A stretch of DNA of 64,000 nucleotides, from the NCBI GenBank assembly GCA_032433765.1, contig JAVIAB010000041.1, forward strand, positions 78,929,835-78,993,834, read 5' to 3'. Below, piece by piece: positions 12,563-24,076 of the stretch. Made by a program: the position numbers and the translations under genes. This stretch comes from Megaustenia siamemsis (lineage: Eukaryota; Mollusca; Gastropoda; Stylommatophora; Ariophantidae). A model generated the notes under the pieces. It did no database searches. It was not told the DNA's origin and saw only the letters and a list, made by a program, of their open reading frames with translations. The first letter of the stretch is position 1. Every line of letters begins with the position of its first letter.

Positions 12563-13964
12563 TGAATGGTAATTACCAGGTCTGTGGAGTCAAAATCCAC
12601 AGCAATATTGAGGACCTTTGTAGTGATGGCCCAATAATTTTTTATAACAAAAGAGAATGTCATTTATAATTGAAGAAGTTATGGTGTGAATTAGATCTAT
12701 ATAAAGTAGATCATGAGAGTAGTTTTGACTCCACAGCTTTGGTTCTTTAATCTGCAATATGAGCACTATTGAGTGAACACATGTTATGTCTCTATGTGTT
12801 GTTATTGTTTATGTAAATGCTGCTTATGATGAAGTCTTTTTGGACTGAAACAAGCAGGATTTTGATTTGTTCCGTCACCATATCAGTCTCAACAAGAACA
12901 TTCACTCTGTGGAACCTTGTGTTTGCATTGAGTGTTTTGTTGCACCAGACTTTGCACTCCCTCGTGGGTGGTGATGGTACACTTTAATTAATGATGATGA
13001 TGATAATGATGATGATGATGTCGCAACATTTTTTGCTTGCAGGTTAAAAATAATGAATGGTGATGATACATTCTCCTGGACAAAGAAACCAGCTGTCCCT
13101 GACAACCGCAAAAGAGCGGTATCTAAAAAGGCAACTGCTTGATTTCATGCTCTTGGCCACTACATGTACCATCTCATCATGCATACATACTGTCATGGCA
13201 AATAAGACCACAACAAACTGTTTTTTTTTTTCCACATGATATGTATGAAAGATAGATGCTGTGCTGTCTTGTCTCAATGCTTTTGCCACTGCCTGCACCA
13301 GCAGTTTAACAGTTTTCACTTTAACTGAACACATAATAAGATCAAATAATTTTTTCAAGATACCTAAAGCTGTCAAGCTTTTTTACCTCTATAGGAAAAC
13401 ACTAGATTCCCCTTTCTTTTAGCTTTGCTACAGTGGGAATTGACACTCGCTGACAAGTTGATTGAAACATTAAAACTACCTGTGATTCTTTCAAAAACAT
13501 GTACAGATGTTTGAGTCTGCCAGAGTATTTTAGTGTATATGAAAGTGAGCAAAGATTACAATCAACTCTTGTCAGTTATTTCAATCCTTTCATTAATGAC
13601 ATTCTTTTTTAAAAAAATTAAATTTTGTGAGTTATTCTTTCTCTTTAGCTCTACTTTCTTCAGTTCCATGTTAGCAACATGTTAGAACAACTGATCTTTT
13701 GCAGAAATGATTACTTTATCTCGGCATGATTTTTTCTTCACCTGTTTCATAAAGTCTTTACATTTAGGCTTGGCCAGTGTCCTCAATTATTACAGCACTT
13801 GTAGATGTGTATTGTTGAGAATGTCTCTCATTTTTCAACACAAAGCATAGAGCTCTATGATCATAGTTCAGTAATAAACATACTGATGGTACAGGATAGC
13901 TGGCAATCATAGAACAGAAGATTGCAATTGCTGGTTAGTGAAAGTGATGATGAATGAATGAATG
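12563..13964. other. Non-coding stretch with a GAT microsatellite
   Basis: A (GAT)n-like microsatellite lies at about 12990-13020. Short frames on both strands around 13050-13380 show no domain I recognise. No transposon protein text is visible. Confidence 0.4.
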
Positions 13965-14290
13965 GCATTTCATGGATTTAGATCTACATGGATGATAATG
14001 GATAGATATCATTTCATGGATTTAGATCTACATGGATGATAATGGATAGATATCATTTCATGGATTTAGATATACATAGATGATAATGGATAGATATCAT
14101 TTCATGGATTTAGATATACATAGATGATAATGGATAGATATCATTTCTTTAATTGAAAGCTGCATGGGCTGATAACAGGATAGATATCATTTCATGGATT
14201 TAGATCTACATAGATGATAATGGATAGATATCATTTCTTTAATTGAAAGCTGCATGGCTGATAACAGGATAGATATCATTTCAATGATTC
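13965..14290. repeat. Minisatellite, ~46-bp unit, about seven copies
   Basis: Units contain ATTTCATGGATTTAGATCTA and GATGATAATGGATAGATATC. Two units carry the variant TTTAATTGAAAGCTGCATGG, so the array is composite. Confidence 0.9.
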
Positions 14291-15599
14291 AGATCAACAA
14301 AGCAGATCAAAAGCACAAGTGTGAGGACCACTGGAAAACAGGACTGTTGATGTGATTGAAACCATTTATGTAGTAATTCTGCACCTTCATTTGTTTCATG
14401 AAAAAATTGCATTCTGATTTGTGATTAGGGTGCTAGGTTTTGGTTATGGAGCTACTAGAGAGCTTGTAGAGCTAAAGTGCATGGCTGAAAATATGAATGT
14501 ATTGAGCCTGGCAATGGAAACCCTGCATAGATGCAGATGGAAGTGTCCACTTTTGGAATCTGAAGGATCAGCTTGTTGTGCTGTCTCAACCAAAATCTGT
14601 TCTTTATGGAACACCATTATGGTTATTTCTGGGAAGTGGGAACAACTGGCGCTGTTTCTACTGGTTATAGATGTGGAATTGTTTTGTTGGAGGAGAAACT
14701 TGCCTTTCTTTTTTGCTTAAAACTGCCCCTTATCTATCCATGCTACAGATACTAAGTTCTGTTTCTTTGTGTATTATATATATTTGCAACTGCACTTCTA
14801 TAGTGTTACCTATTGCAACACTTGGTGGGATGGTAGATATAAATGGTTCTTGCAGTCATCATATAGAGCATTCTCTCGCTGTGTTAGCAGCACATCCTGC
14901 TAGACTCTTACTAAACATACAAATCTAACAGACAAATAATTTCATAAGTTGTAATTGGAATTTAACACACTAATCTAGTGGAACAATAATTTATTAAGCT
15001 GTAACTAGGATTTAACACACAGATCAATAGACAAATAATTTTTACACATTTTAACTGGGCTAAGTGACACACATACTCTGGGTGCTAGACATAACATACA
15101 AGTTTTATTATTGAGGTCAGTGTTATAATCAACATGGTGGTAATGGCTATTGGCACTGTGTTCTGGTTTGACTGTCACACTACAGCTGGTGTTTTTGTTT
15201 GGTACACACTTGTGTGTTGTATGTGATGTGTTATGGTCAACACTGGTGGAACTGAGGTAAGTATTATAAGGATAGCAGAGAAGGGAGGGATGAGGGAGAC
15301 ATGGGGCAGCTGGCTTTACTGACAGAAAATGCATTCATTGATCTGTTAGTGGTAGAATTGGCACTAGAATTATAGTTGACAACATTCTATGTTACTCCTA
15401 CTTAAGTTGTAGAAGTCTGGGTCTAGTTTATCCAGACTTTATGTCATTGTGATTACGACACAAGGGTTTTACAGCTGCATTTTTGTATTTGATGTGCCTG
15501 GTTGGCTGAGCCAAGTTCAGCACATTTATTTTGAGGCTACCTAAGGAAATGATTGTTAGTTAGGTGGTTACTGAGTGATGCCAGTTTTAGATGATGTAA
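14291..15599. other. Intergenic or intronic stretch, no supported gene
   Basis: Short open frames at 14421-14720 contain fragments such as DADGSVHFWNL in one frame and GFGYGATRELV in another. They resemble propeller-repeat text but need two frames and have no consistent splice signals. I do not call a gene. Confidence 0.4.
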
Positions 15600-15957
15600 A
15601 ACAATATATGAACTCGTAAACTGTAATCTGGCGACAGTAAGATTTAAATTTAACTTGTGTGAGTGAGTGTTTTGCTGGGTTTGTGTAAACTGTAAATTGG
15701 TGACAGCGAGAGCTTGTTATTTTTATCAAATTTAACTTGTGTGAGTGGGGGTTTTGTTGGGTTTGTGTAAACTGTAAGTTGGTGACGGCGAGAGCTTGTT
15801 ATTTTTATCAAATTTAATTTGTGTGAGTGAGGGTTTTGTTGGGTTTTTGTAAACTGTAAATTGGTGACAGCGAGAGCTTGTTATTTTTATCAAATTTAAG
15901 TTGTGTGAGTGAGTGTTTTGCTGGGTTTGTGTAAACTGTAAATTGGTGACAGTGAGT
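15600..15957. repeat. Minisatellite, ~82-bp unit, four to five copies
   Basis: Units run from AAACTGTAAATTGGTGACAG through GCGAGAGCTTGTTATTTTTA to GGGTTTGTGT. The array ends about 325 bp upstream of the first certain USPL1 exon. Confidence 0.9.
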
Positions 15958-16282
15958 TCTTTTTTAAAAATATTTTCTAAAACTTAACATAATGTGGGTC
16001 AAGGTCAGTGGCCGGGTTCAGTTATTTTTTTTTTGCCTGTGGGTAATGTTACATTTTGATTGAACAAAAGCAAATCTCAAACTAGAGATCCCTGTATGAA
16101 TAAGTCATGATCACAGAAAAAATATGTAACTTAAATCTGTTTGGATGATGGTTGCAGTAGAATATGTTGACTAAACACCTTTGTGGCAGTCTGAAGTGCA
16201 GTAAAATAAAAGTTGTGACAACTTATGAAATACATAGAGAAATACGTGCATTATTGTGACCTGTTTGTCTCTGTTGTTTCAG

Positions 16283-16405
16283 ACTGTTGAAAGTCGGTTA
16301 CCCAGCAGACTGTGTCAGAAGTGCGCAATCCAAGGCATTGTCAGCCCCATACACTTGTTCCAGATCAATGAAGAAGAAGCTCTGCTTATGTGTAAAAATG
16401 TTGAT
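16283..16405 (+). CDS. USPL1: USPL1-like SUMO isopeptidase, exon with N-terminal zinc-binding cysteines
   Basis: This 41-codon exon is phase 0 at both ends (TTTCAG| before, |GTTAGT after). It carries CQKC (residues 11-14 of the readable protein) and a later Cys37 in LLMCKNVD. The first codon of the next exon supplies Cys42, giving the spacing CxxC...CxxxxC seen at the N-terminus of USPL1 proteins. There is no ATG in the exon, so translation must start further upstream. USPL1 removes SUMO from target proteins and in vertebrates acts in the nucleus at Cajal bodies. The assignment of this exon rests on the cysteine pattern and the exact phase fit to 24374. Confidence 0.8.
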
Positions 16406-16463
16406 GTTAGTATTGCTTTTTTCATTAAGCTTCTTTCACATATTTAGAGGTTTTCATTTCATT

Positions 16464-16653
16464 TTAACTCTTTCCGTACGGAAGCTTTTTATCGTTGCAA
16501 GTTGCAACGGAAGAGATTTCAGAGACAAAATTTGTCATTGTTTTAAGAATCAATCTACATATTTATATTTTACTAACATATAACATATTGTATATGAATT
16601 TTTAGATAATTGAACAAGGTATTAGTTTTCACCAATACCAAGATGATACATCA
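16464..16653. repeat. Left half of a TTAA-flanked MITE-like element
   Basis: It begins with TTAACTCTTTCCGTACGGAA and matches the left part of the 311-bp element at 33485-33795. It breaks off where a minus-strand LINE-E 3' end begins, so its right half is missing or displaced. Confidence 0.7.
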
Positions 16654-16654
16654 T

Positions 16655-17098
16655 CATCAAGTACTGTGCCTGCTGGTGTAGGTGATCAGGTCTCTCAACT
16701 TTCTATCTTGACAGTTTTTTATCATTTCCATTGTTGACCTTCTGCCAAGCCATTCTCTTAAGCTGTCTGGTGTCTATACTCTTTGCTTCTATCTATCTCT
16801 TCATCCCTCAATTTTCCCAGTTGTCACAATATATTCCAGCTGTTCTCTTCTCATGACATGGCCACAAAAGGATGATTGTTTCTTCCTAATATTGGAAATA
16901 AGCTCTCTTTTTGCTTTGACCTCTTTCAGAACATCTTCATTACTCTTCTTAGCTGTCCATGTTATTCTCAACATTCTTCTGTAAAACCACATTTCTACAG
17001 CCTCCGGTGATATTCTTGTCTGTTGTCCTATTGTCTATGACTCACATCCATATGTTAAGACTGGCTTTACATGACATTTAAGAACTCTTTTTTTTCTA
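16655..17098 (-). mobile_element. LINE-E 3' fragment
   Basis: On the minus strand it encodes the RT C-terminal tail (MWFYRRMLRITWTAKKSNED, then RKKQSSFCGHVMRREQLEYI) and reaches the LINE-E 3' end. It is truncated at its 5' side, with an altered stop-rich stretch near 17030. It interrupts the MITE half at 16464-16653. Confidence 0.85.
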
Positions 17099-17115
17099 GG
17101 CTAAGGGAGGGTACC

Positions 17116-17486
17116 GGGTGTCCGGTTAGCGCAATCGATAGGCGGTTGGCTTACCACGGCAACAGCCGGGGTTCGTAATCCTGGCGAGGACACCTGGGTT
17201 TTACTAATTCCCTAAAAATTAGTAGGAGCCGTGATAGCTCAGTGGTTAGTGAACTGGACTACTACGGACAAGGGGTAGGGTTCGATCCCAACCGACGGCT
17301 CCGGGTTCACCCAGCCTTAAATGGGTACCGGATTTTTTCTGGGAAAGTAAAAGCAGCACGGGCGTAATACTGACCACATTACCCCAAAAAAATCATGTGC
17401 TGAAGGTCTGTAAAATATAAGGTCACTAACACCATATTTCCCTATACGCCACTTGGCGTGACGGGGGGTACTTTACTTTTACTTTT
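17116..17486 (+). repeat. Dimeric tRNA-derived SINE (two tRNA-like heads), copy 1
   Basis: The first head starts GGTGTCC and closes with GGACACC. The second starts GGAGCCG and closes with CGGCTCC, with A-box text TAGCTCAGTGG and B box GGTTCGATCCC. A conserved body follows, then a tail rich in TTTACTTT. Target-site duplication TAAGGGAGGGTACC is at 17102-17115 and 17487-17500. These are SINE heads and not functional tRNA genes: the anticodon arms are irregular and they repeat at several loci with the same body. Confidence 0.92.
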
Positions 17487-18581
17487 TAAGGGAGGGTACC
17501 CCGAATTAAAACAACCCCACTGCCTTTTGGGTGAGACTTTTTAGTCAAAGGCTAGTGGAGCCAACCGTAAACAAACCGACGGAAGGCAACAGAAAACCAC
17601 TGCCGTAACTTCTTTGTATAATCATGAATCGCCACAATATTAGAAATCACGACAACAATGTTAAGGGGGATTCCAATGGATCATCAAGCTACTGTAAGCA
17701 AAATATAGATAAAACAGACTCTAAAGATAGGTACATGGAATGTGAGAACACTCATGCAGAAGGGTAAACTGGAAAACATCAAACAAGAAATGAAAAGAAT
17801 GGGTTAACATTTACCAGGACTTTGTGAAATGAGATACACTGGATCAGGGGAGGTATATTCTGATGAACATAAAATAATCTATTCTGGGGGTACGGAACAC
17901 CAAAGAGAAGTAGGTATCATCTTAGATTCAGAAAGAGCAAGACAACAGTGATAGGCTTTTACCCAATATCTGACAGAGTCCTTTTAGTGAAATTGAATGG
18001 AAAGCCAATAGACATAAATCTTATACAAGTTTATGCACCAACAGCAGACAGTCTAGAGGAAACCATTGATAAATTTTACGATGAGTTAAATAAGGCACTT
18101 TGTGAATGCAAATCACATGAAAACACCATAGTTCTAGGGGATCTTAACGCAAAAGTAGGAAAAGGAAAGAGTTGAGGAAGTAGTTGGTCATTATGACTTA
18201 GGCGAGAGGAATGAAAGAGGAGTTCATACCGCCAGTGAGGACAAATTCAAGAAAGAAATAGATGACAGGTGAAATTTTGCAGCTAATGGATACAAGAAGA
18301 AGAAATAAAGAAAATAAAGATGAGTATAAGATATTAAATAAAGAAATTGTAATAAAAATGCAATGAAGCAAAAGAAGCATGACTAAGACAGAGACTCAAA
18401 GAGACTGAAATGCAACAAAAAGGAGATGCCAAAGCTATATACAACCAAATTGAAGTGTTAACAGGAAGAAAAACGCAATCAAAAACTGGATGTTTAAGAT
18501 CAAAGGAAGAACTGTTGATTGAACAAGAAAGCATAAGGGAACGATGGACAGAATACATTAAATATCTTTATAATGATGAAT

Positions 18582-19047
18582 TGTTATAGGGTTCTTGTAT
18601 ATTTATCGTTGTTGAGCATTTATATAGACACACATAACTCATCATCATAGTTGTTTTTAACAAATATAACAGTCTTTATTATTGACATCACACATGGTTT
18701 CTCTCTCTCTCTCTCTCAATCAAGTCTTTATCAGAGTAACAAACATCACAAGATGTTGCTGCGCCTGTGAGTCTCGTGCAATCGTGATTCTTCGTTGCGT
18801 TAACGTACCTTCTCATGGCCATCAGAGAGATCTGTCTGGGCTTCCGCATTCAGATTGAACATCTGTCATCTCTTCCGCGCAATTTCATAACTTGTTACGC
18901 CTCGGCATCTGAGTTCGGTAGATTAACTTACGCTTGCTAGTTCTTAAGTTTCCTATGTAATCCTTTGCCTACCTCAACTTATTCTTCCTCTCAGGTTCGT
19001 CATATTTTTCTATTCCCTGGATCAGTCACGTTATCACATAACGAACA
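18582..19047. mobile_element. Solo-LTR-like insert in LINE-E
   Basis: A 466-bp insert starts TGTTATAGGG and ends CATAACGAACA (TG...CA ends). It interrupts the LINE-E frame between text reading YNDE and NIKDNGEGP. It is flanked by GAAT (18578-18581) and GAAG (19048-19051), compatible with a decayed 4-bp duplication. It contains a CT microsatellite and no open frame. A short non-autonomous DNA element is the alternative. Confidence 0.4.
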
Positions 19048-19452
19048 GAAGTAAATATTAAGGACAATGGAGAAGGACCAGAAACACTTGTGGAAGAAGT
19101 GGAAGATGCCTTGCACAATATGAAAGCAGGAAAAACTCCTGGACCAGATAATATAACTAAAGATGAGATTGAAGCCATGGGTGATTTTGGAATAGAAATA
19201 AAAAAAAATATTTAATTATTTCTACAACAGCGGATATATACCAGACGACCTGCTCAAATCAATATTCATAGTCCTACCAAAGAAATCTGGTGCGATTTAA
19301 TGCGATGATCATCACACAATAAGCCTTATGAGTCACATGACTAGGCAAGGTTGTGTGCTGTCGCCAGATTTCTTTAATATTTATAGTGAGATAATTTTAA
19401 GATCCATAAGGGGCATGCCTGGAATAACAATCGGAGGACATAATATAAATAA

Positions 19453-19554
19453 CTATATGGGCCACTGCAAGAATTACAAAAGACAGTAAAATTTATACAG
19501 GAAACGACAATGCAGATATAGACAAAATACTTCGGGCGAACAAAAGATATTTAG
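19453..19554 (+). mobile_element. LINE-RNH 3'-end fragment nested in LINE-E
   Basis: The sequence matches the LINE-RNH terminus (compare 2596-2690). It is flanked by a perfect 13-bp duplication ATAATATAAATAA at 19440-19452 and 19555-19567. It is an extremely 5'-truncated insertion of about 100 bp. Confidence 0.85.
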
Positions 19555-20067
19555 ATAATATAAATAATCTAAGGTATGCTGATGATACAGTCTAAGAGTG
19601 AAAATGAGTTAAAAGAAATGTTAGACATTATAGTGAAAGAAAGCAAAAATAAAGGACTCAGCTTTAATAGCAAAAAAGACAGAAGTAATGGTAACAACAA
19701 AGAAAAAGACAACACCTTAGTGCAAAATAAAAACAAGTGGAACAATATTAAAACAGGTAAATGAATTTAATTACATGGGAACAATGTTAACCTCAGATGA
19801 TAGGTTGTACAACAGAGGTAAGACACAGAATGGCTCAGGCAAAAGTAACTTTCCGAAAAATGAGGAAGATACTATGCAATCCATATTTTACAATAGAAAC
19901 AAGAAAAAGGGTTCTTAAATGTTATGTAGAACCAGTTTTAACATATGGAGTGAATCATGAACAATAGGACAACAGACAAGAAAATCACTGGAGGCTGTAG
20001 AAATGTGGTTTTACAGAAGAATGTTGAGAATACCATGGACATCTAAGAAGAGTAATGAAGATGTTAC

Positions 20068-20406
20068 ATTAACTGTGCAGGAACACATTCTTTATTCAGC
20101 TTGCTTTCATTGTAGAGAATGAAGTTTGTATCTTACCCATGTTGAAGTTAGTGCATTACCACTGATATCAGGTAACTATTGTTGCTCCTTTGTCTTTAGA
20201 TCTACTGGTCACAACTTTCCTGACTTGACTATTGTAGCAATTACTCTCACACTTAGCTGATATATATATCACTACTCCATCATTGTTTTCTCTTTTAAAA
20301 CTGTCTCATCTCTGCATTTGTTAAACTTTTACATTGATTCTTGACTCCTCTACTCTTCAAGGGTGTTTATATCAACTTTTGTTCTCACTTATATTAATAG
20401 TATATT
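20068..20406. other. Unique-looking spacer between LINE-E and LINE-A
   Basis: No coding or repeat signature is recognised here. Confidence 0.4.
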
Positions 20407-20641
20407 AATGGAATTTACGCGACAGTCTAGTTGTGAAATTATGTGTTGCTATTCTCCCGTTTGGTGTATGTTTTACTTCTAACGTGGGGATGGACTGTGA
20501 TTGCCGATATTTAAGTGGAATATGATTTATTCTTCTTTGTGTCGTGTGTTCGCGGTTCGATAGGCAAGCACATGGTTTGACAAAAATGTCAACGGAAAAA
20601 CGGGTATGTTCAACCCTTATGTGAAAAGTCTGTGACGGTGG

Positions 20642-21568
20642 ATGGAGGCGGAGGAATCAAGAATGATCAACGGCCCAGAAAGCGAAAACAGCAAAGTGTG
20701 TGGTACACAGGAGGCATGTTCAGAACACGAAAGACGAACATGGCTGACCACCGTGAAAGAGATTGGAGCCTCATCACGTACCAGTCCAGAGGAAGCCATG
20801 GAGAGTCGAAGAAATTCGAACTTATGTCGGAGGAAAGATCTTAAAATAAGTACTTGGAATGTTAGGACTCTATATCAACAAGGGAAATTGGAAAATCTAA
20901 TTCAAGAAGCAGAACGAATAAATATAGATATTTTAGGCATATCAGAGACTAGATGGAAGGAATGTGGGTACATTGAAGACGAAAAATATACATTTATATA
21001 CTCAGGAAACACAACAGAACATCAAAGGGGGGTAGGAATACTGATAAAAAGAGAGCTACAAAAATATATAAGTACCCACTGGACATACAGTGATAGGATT
21101 ATACTACTCAAGTTGAAAGCAAAACCATTCGACATAGCAATAATACAGACATATGCACCTACTCAAGACTACACAGATGAACAAATAGAGGCATACTATG
21201 AAGACCTAAATAAAGTTATGAAGCAAGTGAAATCTTCAGACATCTTGATTGTAATGGGTGACATGAACGCTAAAGTAGGAAAAGGTAGATATAAGACAAT
21301 TATAGGAAATCATGGTTTAGGAAAAAGAAATGACAGAGGAGTAAGATTAATACAATTCTGTGAAGAAAACAGGCTGATAATATGTAACACCTACTTTGAG
21401 CAAGAGAAAAGGAAACTATACACATGGAAAAGCCCTGGAGATAGGAAGAGGAATCAAATAGATTACATAATGATAAAAGAAAGGTTCCGTAACAGCGTAA
21501 AGAAAGCCAAAACCTACCCAGGAGCAGATATTAATTCTGATCACAATCCTGTAATGATTAAAATGTAA
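20642..21568 (+). CDS. LINE-A APE-type endonuclease region
   Basis: This open frame of 308 codons encodes a magnesium-dependent endonuclease that nicks target DNA to prime reverse transcription. Conserved positions are readable: STWNVRTL (Asn73), ISETRWKE (Glu102), QTYAPTQDY (170-177), VMGDMNAKVG (204-213) and the C-terminal SDHNPV (Asp300, His301). The ATG at 20642 is the first of the frame. The TAA at 21566-21568 is probably a substitution and not a natural end: the same frame stays open for about 195 bases beyond it, up to the SINE, and RT continues in that frame on the far side. Confidence 0.88.
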   Translation: MEAEESRMINGPESENSKVCGTQEACSEHERRTWLTTVKEIGASSRTSPEEAMESRRNSNLCRRKDLKISTWNVRTLYQQGKLENLIQEAERINIDILGISETRWKECGYIEDEKYTFIYSGNTTEHQRGVGILIKRELQKYISTHWTYSDRIILLKLKAKPFDIAIIQTYAPTQDYTDEQIEAYYEDLNKVMKQVKSSDILIVMGDMNAKVGKGRYKTIIGNHGLGKRNDRGVRLIQFCEENRLIICNTYFEQEKRKLYTWKSPGDRKRNQIDYIMIKERFRNSVKKAKTYPGADINSDHNPVMIKM

Positions 21569-21763
21569 ATCAAACTAAAGAGAAACAAGCAAAAATCTGA
21601 TTCATCAACAAACCCACTCGACATAACAGCTTTAAATCAAAAAGATATTAAAGATACCTATACAATACAAGTAAAGAACACATACCAGAAGCTGCTAGAG
21701 GAAGGAATTGAACAATACAGAAGAGAAAATCCTGATGAAAAAGTAACAACCAAATGGCAATGC

Positions 21764-22123
21764 GGGTGTCCGGTTAGCGCAATCGATAGGCGGTTGGCTT
21801 ACCACGGCAACAGCCGGGGTTCGTACCCTGGCGAGGACACCTGGGTTTTACTAATTCCCTAAAAATTAGTAGGAGCCGCGATAGCTCAGTGGTTAGTGAA
21901 CTGGACTACTACGGACAAGGGGTAGGGTTCGATCCCAACCGACGGCTCCGGGTTCACCCAGCCTTAAATGGGTACCGGATTTTTTCTGGGAAAGTAAAAG
22001 CAGCACGGGCGTAATACCGACCACATTACCCCAAAAATCATGTGCTGAAGGTCTGTAAAATATAGGGTCACTAACACCATATTTCCCTATACGCCACTCG
22101 GCGTGACGGGGGGTACTTTTTTT
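21764..22123 (+). repeat. Dimeric tRNA-derived SINE inserted in LINE-A
   Basis: Same two-headed structure as 17116-17486, 360 bp long. It is flanked by a perfect 12-bp duplication AAATGGCAATGC at 21752-21763 and 22124-22135. SINE plus duplication is 372 bp, a multiple of three, so the two halves of the LINE stay in register, though the SINE carries stops. It is younger than the LINE-A insertion. Confidence 0.95.
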
Positions 22124-24076
22124 AAATGGCAATGCATAAAGAAAAGCATACAAAAAGCCTGCGACACCTTACCCAAAAGAGAAAAGAACAAAAAACAAAA
22201 ATGGATAACTAACACCATCTTAGAAAAAATGGAAGAAAGGAGACAAGCGAAGAACACTGCCCAATACAATAAAATAGATAATGAGATACGCAAAATGTGC
22301 AAAAAGGCAAAAGAAGACTGGCTCAGCCAAAAATGTAGAGAAATAGAAACTATGGAAAGCAAACAAGACCTAAGAGGAATGCACACAGAAATAAAGAGAA
22401 TGACTAATAAAAATAAAAAAGCCACAGAAGGTGGATGCATTGCAGACAAAAAAGGAAAAATGCTAACAGACAATAAGGATATCATAGATAGATGGCAGGA
22501 ATATATAACAGAACTATTTCATGATCAAAGGGACAAGAAACCAGTTATAAAATGTACATCAGGCTATAAAATCTTAAAATCTGAGGTGGAAAAAGCTATA
22601 AAAACAATGAAAAGGGGAAAAGCAGCAGGACCTGAAAGCATACAGATAGAGATGATACAGGCACTTGAAGATTTTGGCATTGAAGTGATTACAGACATAT
22701 GCAACGACATATACCACACAGGATACATACCAAATGAACTAAAAACATCAACTTTCATTGCATTGCCTAAAAAGAATGGTGCAGTTGAATGCAGTGACTT
22801 TAGAACAATAAGCCTAATGAGCCATGTTACAAAAATCTTGCTAAAAGTTATACAAGGAAGGATTCAGAATAAAATCAATACTGAATTAGATGAGCAGCAA
22901 TTTGGATTTAGGAAAAATAGCGGGACAAAAGAAGCCATATTCTGCATGAGAACATTAATCGAAAAATACACAGAAGTGAATAAACCAATATATGCCTGCT
23001 TCATAGACTACACCAAAGCTTTTGATAGAGTACACCAAAAACAACTTATAGAATGCCTAAAAGAGATACATCTAGATGACATGGATATACGACTAATATG
23101 CAATCTATACTGGGAGCAAACAGCAATAATAAAATATAACAAAGAGTTCTCTACACCCATTGATATAAAAAGAGGAGTAAGACAAGGATGCATCCTATCA
23201 CCAAGCTTGTTCAATCTATACACTGAGCAAATCTTTAAAAACATCATAGAGATGCCAGGCCTACAAATTAATGGAAAGATAATCAATAACCTAAGATATG
23301 CTGACGATACTGTACTACTAGCAGAAAATCCTAAAGACCTACAACAATTACTTAATGAAATAAACACGACAAGCAAAAAATATGGACTAGATATGAATAT
23401 CAAAAAGACTAAAACTATGATCATAAACAAAGAAAATACTCAAAACCCACAAGTGGATATCAAAATTGAAGGAATAGACCTTGAGACAGTTCAGAGCTAT
23501 AACTACCTTGGACATACTATAACCAGTGATGGAAAATGTACAACTGAAATAAACAAAAGAATAGGAATGGCAAAAAGTAATTTTAATGTCATGAAGGACA
23601 TACTAACATCAAAACAAATAACACCAGAGCTAAAACTAAGAATAGCAAAATGTTACATCTTCTCAATATTCCTATATGGTGCTGAAACATGGACATTAGA
23701 CAAGAAAACAGAACAGAGAATTGAAGCCTTTGAAATGTGGATATATAGAAGAATAGGTAGAATTGGATGGAAGGAAAAGAAAACAAATGACAAAGTCTTA
23801 AAACAACTAAAAATGAAAAGAGAACTTCTGAACACAATTAGAACAAGACAAATGCGATTCTTAGGCCATGTTAAAAGACACAACAGCCTACTGAAAGTGA
23901 TCCTGGAGGGGAAAATACAAGGTAAAAGAGGCAGAGGCAGACCAAGATTAACATGGACGAGTAACATCAAAAGATGGACAAATCAACCGATGACAACCTG
24001 CACCATCAAAGCAAGAGATAGAGCAAAATGGCGCTCCATGGTAGCCAACCTTCGTTGCGGAGACGACACTCAATGA
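22124..24076 (+). CDS. LINE-A reverse transcriptase and C-terminal domain
   Basis: The frame is uninterrupted from the SINE boundary to TGA at 24074-24076. Motifs in order: GKAAGPESIQIEMIQ, then QQFGFRKNSGTKEAI, FIDYTKAFD (23000-23026, first catalytic Asp), GVRQGCILSPSLFN, and YADD at 23297-23308 (catalytic Asp pair). After the thumb come a His-containing FLGHVKRHNSLLKV and a basic GKRGRGRPRLTW near the end, whose RGRP core looks like an AT-hook. The enzyme copies LINE RNA at the nicked target. The true protein would begin upstream in the endonuclease frame. With all RT motifs intact, this copy looks evolutionarily young. Confidence 0.93.
   Translation, partial: KWQCIKKSIQKACDTLPKREKNKKQKWITNTILEKMEERRQAKNTAQYNKIDNEIRKMCKKAKEDWLSQKCREIETMESKQDLRGMHTEIKRMTNKNKKATEGGCIADKKGKMLTDNKDIIDRWQEYITELFHDQRDKKPVIKCTSGYKILKSEVEKAIKTMKRGKAAGPESIQIEMIQALEDFGIEVITDICNDIYHTGYIPNELKTSTFIALPKKNGAVECSDFRTISLMSHVTKILLKVIQGRIQNKINTELDEQQFGFRKNSGTKEAIFCMRTLIEKYTEVNKPIYACFIDYTKAFDRVHQKQLIECLKEIHLDDMDIRLICNLYWEQTAIIKYNKEFSTPIDIKRGVRQGCILSPSLFNLYTEQIFKNIIEMPGLQINGKIINNLRYADDTVLLAENPKDLQQLLNEINTTSKKYGLDMNIKKTKTMIINKENTQNPQVDIKIEGIDLETVQSYNYLGHTITSDGKCTTEINKRIGMAKSNFNVMKDILTSKQITPELKLRIAKCYIFSIFLYGAETWTLDKKTEQRIEAFEMWIYRRIGRIGWKEKKTNDKVLKQLKMKRELLNTIRTRQMRFLGHVKRHNSLLKVILEGKIQGKRGRGRPRLTWTSNIKRWTNQPMTTCTIKARDRAKWRSMVANLRCGDDTQ

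Larger units (their letters stand above)
17501..20067 (+). mobile_element. LINE-E long but broken copy with endonuclease and RT
   Basis: A 5' leader runs to an endonuclease with WNVRTLMQKGKLEN, then QVYAPTADSLEETI and VLGDLNAKVGKGKS (ending near 18172). Stops interrupt it near 17805 and 17950. RT text (KAGKTPGPDNIT) resumes near 19120. A deletion then leads to a short QGCVLSPDFF-like motif near 19345 and a LRYADDTV motif near 19570, and the copy ends before the 3' terminus at about 20067. It is interrupted by the LTR-like insert 18582-19047 and by a LINE-RNH piece at 19453-19554. It is clearly dead. Confidence 0.85.

Noticed and set aside
14421..14760. A WD40 or RCC1-like exon (DADGSVHFWNL, GFGYGATRELV)
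   Set aside because: The suggestive pieces are in different frames with stops between them, and no consistent acceptor and donor pair joins them to a neighbouring exon.
21880..21960. A functional tRNA gene within the SINE head
   Set aside because: Boxes and acceptor stem are present, but the sequence is the head of a dispersed SINE with target duplications and an irregular anticodon arm.
22103..22123. Start of the reverse-transcriptase protein inside the SINE
   Set aside because: The open frame reaches into the SINE tail by chance. The real upstream coding sequence is the endonuclease frame on the other side of the SINE.
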